From assembly GCA_903970355.1 (NCBI GenBank), contig CAJCIF010000245.1, positions 1-10,853 on the forward strand: 10,853 bases of DNA, given 5' to 3'. Of this stretch, positions 5,614-10,853 are shown one piece after another (position 1 is the first letter of the stretch; each line of letters opens with the position of its first letter). The stretch is from Actinomycetota bacterium (GTDB taxonomy: Bacteria; Cyanobacteriota; Vampirovibrionia; Obscuribacterales; Obscuribacteraceae). The position numbers and the translations under genes were made by a program. A model generated the notes under the pieces. That model did not search any database and was not told the origin of the DNA. It saw nothing but the letters and a program-made list of their open reading frames with translations.

Positions 5614-5685
5614 CTAATTAAAGAGAAGATTTTTGAATCAAACAAAATAAGCTAAGCTAAAAAGCGATCCTTCCCAAAAGCGCTA

Positions 5686-6450
5686 ATGCCCCAATTGCGT
5701 ATTCGTTCAATTTTGTGTCTGCTAGTTACCCTTTCTCTCTCAATCCCTGCTTCTTTTGCGGCGGACAAAGAGGAGCAAGGCTATGTTCTCGAACAGAACT
5801 GCCTGAGCATGGGTCCACAACATATTTCCATGACACAAAAGGGCATAAGAATTGACGATCGCAAGTTAGGCAACGTGCTCATTAGCACAGCGCCAAGTTG
5901 GAAGGTATCCATCTTTAACACCAAAAGTCGACGGGTTGTATCAACTCCCGCTGAGAAGTACTTCGGCGGTGCGACTCCCTGGGTTGTCGTAGGACTGGGC
6001 ATAAGTTTTCACAACCTGCCTTTGCAATTTCAAAAACAAACTACTGAAAAGGGTCTCGTACTGCGTACTTTCGTTATGCCGAAAAAACCGACGCCAAAAT
6101 TGGATGATCGCCGCAAGGCTTTCAACCAACTGCAAGGCATAATCGGAGCCTCGTATACCGTAACTAACTCTGTTCAGTTGCCAAAAGAAATACAAAAAAT
6201 TCTGGTTAAGTATTACGGACTACCGGATAAAGAAGGCTATCCGATCACAGTGGATTACGACGACGCGGAAGGGATGCATTTTAACTGGCTGGTGACGCAA
6301 TCTCTCAAGCCAGGATTTATCAAAGCTAGTGCATTTGTTGGTCCGACAAACTATCAAGTTGTGAAAGCTGAAGTCGACCTTCTTTGCCCATCAACAACTT
6401 CACAAGTGCAGGATATTTTGGATCTCACACGCACACGCGACGACAAGTAA
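5686..6450 (+). CDS. Secreted protein of unknown function (254 aa)
   Basis: A Sec signal peptide is clear: basic start (MPQLRIR), hydrophobic core at about 9-20, and a likely cleavage after A25 in PASFA-ADKEE. The mature part has only two cysteines, C39 and C234, near its two ends, which could form a disulfide in the periplasm or outside. Beta-like stretches such as PSWKVSIFNTKSRRVVSTP (70-88) and TPWVVVGLGISFHNLPLQF (97-115) dominate the first half; the second half mixes strands with a Pro/Lys-rich linker (MPKKPTPKL). I recognise no enzyme motif. No SD precedes the ATG. It has its own promoter-like element (5585-5613), and is followed by a 280-base gap, so it is probably a single-gene unit. 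Confidence 0.85.
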   Translation: MPQLRIRSILCLLVTLSLSIPASFAADKEEQGYVLEQNCLSMGPQHISMTQKGIRIDDRKLGNVLISTAPSWKVSIFNTKSRRVVSTPAEKYFGGATPWVVVGLGISFHNLPLQFQKQTTEKGLVLRTFVMPKKPTPKLDDRRKAFNQLQGIIGASYTVTNSVQLPKEIQKILVKYYGLPDKEGYPITVDYDDAEGMHFNWLVTQSLKPGFIKASAFVGPTNYQVVKAEVDLLCPSTTSQVQDILDLTRTRDDK

Positions 6451-6730
6451 AAGTGTGCGCGCATAGTGTGGAATAGCTTCGCAAGCCAGTTTTGATGTAT
6501 TCGTTGTTGTCGCTAGTTCACACGAGTGGCTACTTGTTGCGAAAGCATCCGGTTTTCAAGTAATTTCGGAACATCATTTCTTTTCCTTGAATCGCCAGGA
6601 CTTTTTCCTTTTAAAAGGCAACTTCTCCAAAATACCAATACTCAAAAGCTAAGTGCATTGCTCTGAACGGAATCCCAGAGTGATGCGCTTAAAACCATAG
6701 GATCCCAATTCAATATAAAACAACTTTTCC
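6451..6730 (+). other. Intergenic region before the paralogue cluster
   Basis: No gene is seen in these 280 bases. A weak stem CGCACAC (6430-6436)/GTGTGCG (6453-6459) bridges the previous stop but has no T-run. CCTTTTAAAAGG (6607-6618) is a perfect 12-base palindrome. The promoter of the downstream cluster should be here; TATAAA at 6714-6719 is a possible -10 but lacks a good -35. Confidence 0.5.
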
Positions 6731-7138
6731 ATGGACCAGAAAATTTTGATTATCAGCAAACATGACTCGTTGCGGATAGAAATCCTTAATGCTATTGCCG
6801 AACGACATGCAAGGGCAGATGAATGTATTGGGCTCGTACTGGACCGCGGTCAAAACAGCGTTTTCCGAGGGTATCTGCCAGACAGCAGTCTGCATTCTTT
6901 CAATCTCCAAGAATATGGCTTAGTGATTATCGATCCCAATTCCCTCGACGATAACTCCACTCCTGGAATAACTATTGCTCGAACTTTTACATTGGCAGGA
7001 CGGCTTGTTGTTTGGGTAGGTATAAAGGCTCCAACAGCAGAGGGCGTAGTCGCTGTCCACATCTTTGATCTTCCCAACTATCTAAAAGCCTCGCCTGAAC
7101 TGAATGCCTACAAGGTCAAAGACAAAAACGTAGTTTGA
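6731..7138 (+). CDS. Small alpha/beta protein, possibly a degenerate receiver-like domain (135 aa)
   Basis: The fold pattern resembles a CheY-type receiver: strand KILIIS (4-9), helix SLRIEILNAIAERH (13-26), strand YGLVIIDP (62-69) with an Asp at the strand end, helix TPGITIARTFTLAG, and strand RLVVWVGIK. The acidic pair normally found after the first strand is missing (SKHD instead) and the rest is not typical, so phosphorylation is doubtful. Other Rossmann-like folds are equally possible. There is no signal peptide. No SD precedes the ATG. The gene starts the right-hand cluster: only 38 bases separate it from the lipoprotein gene, with no terminator, so they are probably co-transcribed. The gene call is good; the receiver idea is a guess. 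Confidence 0.7.
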   Translation: MDQKILIISKHDSLRIEILNAIAERHARADECIGLVLDRGQNSVFRGYLPDSSLHSFNLQEYGLVIIDPNSLDDNSTPGITIARTFTLAGRLVVWVGIKAPTAEGVVAVHIFDLPNYLKASPELNAYKVKDKNVV

Positions 7139-7176
7139 TTCATTAACAACATCCATCAAATTTAAAACTCAAATTT

Positions 7177-7764
7177 ATGATCAAGTTCAGTTTTCGTCTT
7201 GCGATAGTATTCGCAAGCACGGTCATTTTGCTCGGTTGCAGTACAAAACGCAGTCGCTCTAAGGAAGAACTAGCGATAGCTACTGAGAAAGCCGATGTAG
7301 AAGAAAGGATCGCCATCCAAAATGCGCGTTTAGTATCGTCGCTCAAATCTGAAGCTGTGTTATTCGGGGTGAATCAGTCGAGCCTCGACAGTCTAAAGCT
7401 CCCTGAAATAACAGATACAGCCAGTCAGGCGTCGGTCGATGCGCGCATTGCAAAAGCTAAAGCAACGCAAGTGCAGCTTCATCAGGCCATAAATCAAATT
7501 CTGAGATTCAAGATTCTTGCCATCGGTGGCTCCGTTAAAAATGAAAAGGCGGAGGTTCCTTTTGTGTACGACTCTACTAAAAATCAGGAGACGGAATATG
7601 TACGCGCCCTGGAGGCAGAATCAACAGAGGCAGATTTACAGCAACGTCTTCAACTTCGATTCAGTTCCGCTGCAAAAGCTAAAGGGACTCCCTGGCCGCA
7701 TCCGGTCAGTGTCGGGAAGGTATTGCGAAACATCAGACGATTCGCCAGAAAGTTGCATCCCTAA
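7177..7764 (+). CDS. Lipoprotein with helical mature domain (195 aa)
   Basis: The signal peptide MIKFSFRLAIVFASTVILLGC ends in a lipobox LLGC with lipidated C21. Ser at +2 favours the outer membrane under the Lol rule, if the organism follows it. The mature chain is rich in Ala, Glu, Lys and Gln. Helical, possibly coiled-coil stretches lie at about 28-60 (SKEELAIATEKADVEERIAI onward), 84-112 and 138-165, and the tail is basic (NIRRFARKLHP). I recognise no family. No SD precedes the ATG. It lies between the receiver-like gene (38 bases upstream) and the first paralogue (34 bases downstream), and is probably in one operon with both. A perfect hairpin CTTGCGA-TAGTAT-TCGCAAG (7198-7217) lies early in the coding region and might affect translation. 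Confidence 0.85.
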   Translation: MIKFSFRLAIVFASTVILLGCSTKRSRSKEELAIATEKADVEERIAIQNARLVSSLKSEAVLFGVNQSSLDSLKLPEITDTASQASVDARIAKAKATQVQLHQAINQILRFKILAIGGSVKNEKAEVPFVYDSTKNQETEYVRALEAESTEADLQQRLQLRFSSAAKAKGTPWPHPVSVGKVLRNIRRFARKLHP

Positions 7765-7798
7765 AACAATTCAATAAACAGCCATCAATCTGAAAAAT

Positions 7799-8668
7799 AT
7801 GAGTCAGACAGAATCTATTGTCCAACCGACATGGACAGAAATAGCCGAACGCCTGAACGCGGAGTACAAAAAATTGTCGGTTTTCGTCGAGAGCCTTTCC
7901 GCGTTCGATGCTCCTGAGCAGAAGAAGTATGTGCCCATTGAGGTCAGAGTTACATTGTCTGATTTCAAACCAGTACTGCAAGAGCTTCAGCTACTGCTGC
8001 AATTGGATAAAGAGACCTGGTCCGAAACCTCTGAAAGCAACCATTGGTTAGAAAGAAGATTCGATACCCTTCTGATTAGACGCTTGTTCGAAAAGGCGCA
8101 ATCCGTATACAACCGTTGCACTGGAGACGTTCGCTCTTTCGTTCCCCTGCTCGCTGCGATTGACTTGATTGCACGAATCATTGTTGATTACGACGGCACT
8201 GACGATGACCCTACGGACGTTATCAGAGAGCGGGAGCCGCTTGAGGATTGCAACGAAAGGTGTCACCTCCTCTTCTATGACTTCGCGAGAAATTTGCACA
8301 CTGTTTTCGAGTATGGAAAATCCCCGGCCGGGTCTAGTGCAGATTTCCAGAACCTCATGGGCGAGTGTGACACGGTCTGTGACCTGATTGACCACGTGAA
8401 AGAGTTGCAGAGAAAGCTCAATGTGAACAAGTCTGACGCGGCTATGAGGAACAACGATGCTTATCAGGTCGGTTCGCTAATCACAGTGAACTGGGCGCTA
8501 TTGAGAGCAAGTTCCGTTTCGCCGTACCGGGATGTTACTTGGGGCGCTCGCGACCACTTGTCCCGGATGGTGACTTTAGCAATCAATCGAACGGCATCGA
8601 TCGAACAGCGCTTAGCAGATCGCCTTTTCGTCCAACCCGACCCAAAACGCAAAATCTCTACTCATTGA
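7799..8668 (+). CDS. First of three tandem paralogues, helical protein of unknown family (289 aa)
   Basis: I do not recognise the family. The protein lacks a signal peptide and membrane span and looks almost wholly helical. It shares an ordered set of motifs with the next two genes: TW near residue 11, HWLERRFD (82-89) followed by RRLFEKA (94-100), LEDCNERCHLL (148-158), LMGECDT (186-192), LITVNW (227-232), a DHLSRMVTLAI helix (252-262) and IEQRLADRL (268-276). It has a longer C-terminal tail (DPKRKISTH) than its paralogues. The conserved LERR and NW blocks are candidates for the functional core. It starts 34 bases after the lipoprotein gene with an A-rich leader (CTGAAAAATATG) and no SD, and is followed by the hairpin at 8711-8732. 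Confidence 0.85.
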   Translation: MSQTESIVQPTWTEIAERLNAEYKKLSVFVESLSAFDAPEQKKYVPIEVRVTLSDFKPVLQELQLLLQLDKETWSETSESNHWLERRFDTLLIRRLFEKAQSVYNRCTGDVRSFVPLLAAIDLIARIIVDYDGTDDDPTDVIREREPLEDCNERCHLLFYDFARNLHTVFEYGKSPAGSSADFQNLMGECDTVCDLIDHVKELQRKLNVNKSDAAMRNNDAYQVGSLITVNWALLRASSVSPYRDVTWGARDHLSRMVTLAINRTASIEQRLADRLFVQPDPKRKISTH

Positions 8669-8710
8669 AAACAAAGATGGCAAGGCTCTTCCCATTGAAA
8701 GCATCTGGAC

Positions 8711-8743
8711 AAGTGGTTTTTCCAAACCACTTACCTTTTATTT
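8711..8743 (+). terminator. Intercistronic hairpin with T-rich tail between first and second paralogue
   Basis: AAGTGGTTT (8711-8719) pairs perfectly with AAACCACTT (8724-8732) around TTCC, followed by TTTTATTT (8736-8743). The next ATG is only 30 bases beyond the stem, leaving no room for a promoter after it, so it probably acts as a partial terminator or mRNA-processing site within an operon. The hairpin at 9603-9630 shares AAGTGGTT-Y-TTC with it. Confidence 0.7.
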
Positions 8744-8762
8744 AACAAAAAAAATCTAGAAA

Positions 8763-9587
8763 ATGAAACAGACAACAAGTCTCGTCCAAAAAACATGGAC
8801 AAGCATCGTGGACACAATCGCCGCGAAAAAAGGAGAAGTTATGGGCTTCCTGCATTCCCTGACTCACGCAAAGCCCGAACAGCAACACGCCCTCGCAACT
8901 GAAATTCGGCCGAAGCTGACCGCTCTCGATCTCGCCACACTCCAGAAACGAATAAAGGTCAAACTGGAAGTAGCCGAGTTGTACGAAACCGACCCCGAGA
9001 GCCTATCCGAGCATTGGTTGGAAAGAAGCTACGACGCCGTTATCATCAATCGCCTATTTACGCGTGCCGATCAGGTCATCCACACTTTCGACAAACATCC
9101 GCGCGATCTCGCAGGCCTTATCGTTGTTCTTGACCTCATATCGTTGGTCATTTGCAACTACGACAGCGCCGATGAAGACACGACCCTGGTCGAAGAGGAG
9201 CCGCCAACCCTGGAGTATCTTGCGGAAAAGTGCCGCTTGCTCTGCTTGAGACAGGAGTCGCTCCTCAATTACGCCCTATTCAAAGAAAGCAATCATGCCG
9301 GTGACCATCACGCCTATGAGAGTCTATTGGGAAGAATCGAGGTTACAGGTGAAATATCACTCTGGCCCCGCGACAACTACCCATGGCTCAACCAACAATT
9401 GCCCGGTACCGATGCCAACAAAGAAGCAAACTACCTCGGTAAACTGATCAACGTCAACTGGAAACAACTGAGAATTCCCGCAGAGGAAATCGTTCTCGCC
9501 GGCAGACGACACTTCAGCAGTTACCTGCATCTGACCTTGAACTTGCTTCGAGGCCTGGATCTGCAGCTAGCCAATTTGCTCATGTAA
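8763..9587 (+). CDS. Second of three tandem paralogues (274 aa)
   Basis: Clear paralogue of the gene at 7799. It has TW at 11-12, HWLERSYD (84-91), INRLFTRADQVI (95-106), LEYLAEKCRLL (150-160), LLGRIE (188-193), LINVNW (228-233), HFSSYLHLTL (250-259) and LDLQLANLL (265-273). At the DNA level the HWLER block is nearly identical to the first copy (CATTGG and following 11 bases at 9012-9028 versus 8042-8058). It lacks the first copy's basic tail. The protein is helical, without a signal peptide or membrane span. The start has no SD, only an A-rich leader (AAAAAAAATCTAGAAA). The function is unknown. Divergence of the paralogues suggests specialised partners rather than dosage. Confidence 0.85.
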   Translation: MKQTTSLVQKTWTSIVDTIAAKKGEVMGFLHSLTHAKPEQQHALATEIRPKLTALDLATLQKRIKVKLEVAELYETDPESLSEHWLERSYDAVIINRLFTRADQVIHTFDKHPRDLAGLIVVLDLISLVICNYDSADEDTTLVEEEPPTLEYLAEKCRLLCLRQESLLNYALFKESNHAGDHHAYESLLGRIEVTGEISLWPRDNYPWLNQQLPGTDANKEANYLGKLINVNWKQLRIPAEEIVLAGRRHFSSYLHLTLNLLRGLDLQLANLLM

Positions 9588-9602
9588 TTCCATGAAAACG
9601 AT

Positions 9603-9640
9603 GGGAAGTGGTTCTTCGGAGCCGCTTCCCTTATTTAATT
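9603..9640 (+). terminator. Intercistronic UUCG hairpin between second and third paralogue
   Basis: GGGAAGTGGTTC (9603-9614) pairs with GAGCCGCTTCCC (9619-9630) through 12 pairs, two of them G-U, around a C(UUCG)G tetraloop, one of the most stable RNA loops. TTATTTAATT follows. The third ATG is 31 bases downstream. As at 8711-8743, the position suggests attenuation or processing within an operon. Confidence 0.8.
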
Positions 9641-9661
9641 ACTAACTACAAAAATCAAATA

Positions 9662-10468
9662 ATGAAGAACCACCTTAGCGTTGGTATCAACAACTGGCAA
9701 GAGATGGTCAGCTCTATCGCTGCCACCAAAGTAAAACTTTCTGGATATTTGAACGATCTGCTTTCAGCAACGCCTGCTGAATTTGAAGTCGTCGCATTTT
9801 CAATTGAAGGTAAGCTCAAATTATTACCGCGTGAATTTTCAATAGTGCAAGATTTCATTTATGCCATGAAGGACGCGCGATTTACGATGGGACCTGGCAA
9901 TTATCTCTATATGCTGGAGAGAAGAATTGATGTCGTTCTTCTTCAAAGACTGATAGAAAGGGCTAAGGAGACTGCTGCTGTTTTCGATAGAAGTGTGCGT
10001 TCTTTCGTTCCGGCATTTTCAGCAGTTGAATTTGCTGAATCTAACGCCCGCGGATACAACGAGTTCGCACGAGATCCTCACCCCCACTATGAAAAGCCAT
10101 TAGCAAACCTGGAGGAATGCAATGCCAAATTTCTCGTGTTCAGCTTTCGTCACAGCCACATCATCGTTGAGGCGTTGGCGCAGGAAGGTAAGAAAAACAG
10201 GACCTCCCTAAATGTTGAGCAACTGCTTGGAGAAATTGATACGCTTGAAATACTCCATAATTGGCTCGTCTCGCTGTATACAGATTTAAATTCGCAGTTA
10301 CCCGCTTTGAACGTAAGTGAATTGATCGACCTGAATTGGGACCCTTCGATAGTTCCTAGCAAAGACCTCGAGCAAGCTGCCGCTCAGCACTTTCAATGTG
10401 TGCTGACACTGACACTTAGCTGGGTTGAAAGCATAGAACTACGCTTGGCGAAACTTCAATTCAACTAA
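9662..10468 (+). CDS. Third of three tandem paralogues (268 aa)
   Basis: Paralogue of the two preceding genes. I start at ATG 9662: the frame is open from a GTG at 9608, but that extension would run through the terminator hairpin. Shared blocks are NW at 11-12, MLERRID (84-90), LQRLIERAKETAAVF (94-108), RSFVPAFSAVEF (113-124), LEECNAKFLVF (150-160), LLGEIDT (188-194), LIDLNW (221-226), HFQCVLTLTL (243-252) and IELRLAKL (258-265). RSFVP is shared only with the first copy. The LER, LE-C and LLG blocks lie at the same residue positions as in the second copy, so insertions are few. Helical, no signal peptide or span, no SD (leader AAAATCAAATA). It is the last gene before a terminator. Confidence 0.85.
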   Translation: MKNHLSVGINNWQEMVSSIAATKVKLSGYLNDLLSATPAEFEVVAFSIEGKLKLLPREFSIVQDFIYAMKDARFTMGPGNYLYMLERRIDVVLLQRLIERAKETAAVFDRSVRSFVPAFSAVEFAESNARGYNEFARDPHPHYEKPLANLEECNAKFLVFSFRHSHIIVEALAQEGKKNRTSLNVEQLLGEIDTLEILHNWLVSLYTDLNSQLPALNVSELIDLNWDPSIVPSKDLEQAAAQHFQCVLTLTLSWVESIELRLAKLQFN

Positions 10469-10487
10469 TTTATTGGTGACTTTTAGG

Positions 10488-10540
10488 AACGACCGAAAGC
10501 GCGTCTTCAACGACGCATATTTCCGGTCGTTTCTATTTTC
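10488..10540 (+). terminator. Intrinsic terminator ending the paralogue cluster
   Basis: AACGACCG (10488-10495) pairs with CGGTCGTT (10524-10531), AAA/TTT extends it past a bulge, and GCGTC (10501-10505)/GACGC (10512-10516) closes the tip around TTCAA-C. The tail TTTCTATTTTCC follows. Confidence 0.75.
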
Positions 10541-10575
10541 CAATTTCTACTGTACTGTTTAGTATTACCGTTCGC

Positions 10576-10620
10576 CAAAAAGGGCGAGTGATAAACACAT
10601 GGAAATGTGCTCACCCGCCC
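10576..10620 (-). terminator. Intrinsic terminator of the convergent minus-strand gene
   Basis: GGGCG-A-GTGA (10582-10591) pairs with TCAC-C-CGCCC (10611-10620), and CACAT (10596-10600)/ATGTG (10605-10609) extends it around a GGAA loop (GNRA type). On the minus strand the stem is followed by TTTTT (complement of 10577-10581), so it serves the gene ending at 10634. Confidence 0.8.
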
Positions 10621-10633
10621 TGGGTTGTGTGGC

Positions 10634-10853
10634 TCAATCTAACACAAACTGCCAATATAGAAATTGCAAAAATCTCGACAGCCGGCTCTCTTTCTTCGGT
10701 GCCCGATCTTCTGAAAGGTGCTTGAAAGGAAGTCTCGTAAATGTAATTGCACCTTCCTCATTTTTCAGGACGACAACTGAAATCGTGTCACCAAATTCAA
10801 ATGCTTCGCAGTTGCCACTGCCTGATTTCAGTAATTGCCCCAAAGGCAACCTT
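10634..10853 (-). CDS. C-terminal part of an unidentified protein (5' end off the window)
   Basis: The minus-strand frame is open to the right edge, and the stop TGA is at 10636-10634. At least 72 residues are visible. A TTG near the edge is the only start-like codon, so the real start probably lies outside. The visible part begins with a polar segment (GQLLKSGSGNCEAFEFGD), then a beta-like TISVVVLKNEEGAITFTRLPF, then a basic amphipathic end (APKKESRLSRFLQFLYWQFVLD). I recognise no family. A good terminator just past the stop (10576-10620) supports a real gene convergent to the paralogue cluster. Confidence 0.6.
   Translation of the reverse strand, partial: RLPLGQLLKSGSGNCEAFEFGDTISVVVLKNEEGAITFTRLPFKHLSEDRAPKKESRLSRFLQFLYWQFVLD

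Noticed and set aside
2735..6558. Shared 12-mer ATCCGGTTTTCA at 2735 and 6547
   Set aside because: A few exact 12-base matches are expected by chance in a window of this size, and the flanks do not match.
9608..9661. N-terminal extension of the third paralogue from GTG 9608
   Set aside because: It would translate through the UUCG terminator hairpin, and the paralogues align from the ATG at 9662 with TW/NW at the same position 11-12.

Overview
The window (roughly 47-48% GC by eye) comes from a bacterium with a two-membrane style envelope: it encodes an ABC exporter half-transporter, a lipoprotein with a lipobox, a protein with a cleavable signal peptide and several single-span small proteins. 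The phylum cannot be fixed from the sequence. The patchwork of unfamiliar small secreted or membrane proteins and the scarcity of Shine-Dalgarno (SD) sites in the right half recall environmental non-photosynthetic relatives of Cyanobacteria (Melainabacteria-like). That is only an impression. No tRNA, rRNA, CRISPR array, transposase or integrase is visible.

Left part (1-1760, minus strand): a nearly complete ABC exporter of the fused membrane-ATPase type. Its C-terminal end runs off the left edge. A 586-base divergent region (1761-2346) rich in short palindromes separates it from the plus-strand genes.

Middle (2347-6450, plus strand): a loose series of mostly small, unfamiliar genes. They are a 101-aa soluble protein, an 88-aa two-span membrane protein, a 91-aa basic protein with a duplicated K-K/R-Y-L-P motif, a membrane-anchored beta-rich protein resembling the DUF2807 (GIN) fold, a 125-aa single-span protein and a 254-aa secreted protein. 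Most are separated by long non-coding stretches with intrinsic terminators and a recurring inverted motif (ATACT-N9-AGTAT). One gene-free stretch (about 4630-4829) has a promoter-like start and a clean intrinsic terminator, and could encode a small RNA.

Right part (6731-10468, plus strand): a compact cluster beginning with a degenerate receiver-like protein and a lipoprotein. It continues with three tandem paralogues of 268-289 aa (about 25-30% identical by eye) that match no family I recognise. The paralogues are separated by similar hairpin plus A-rich leader modules only about 90 bases long, so gene and spacer appear to have duplicated together. Starts in this half lack SD sites. The cluster ends in a terminator that faces the terminator of a convergent minus-strand gene entering from the right edge.

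The most unusual part is the receiver-like/lipoprotein/triplicated-paralogue cluster with its repeated intercistronic hairpins. Its function cannot be deduced from sequence alone.
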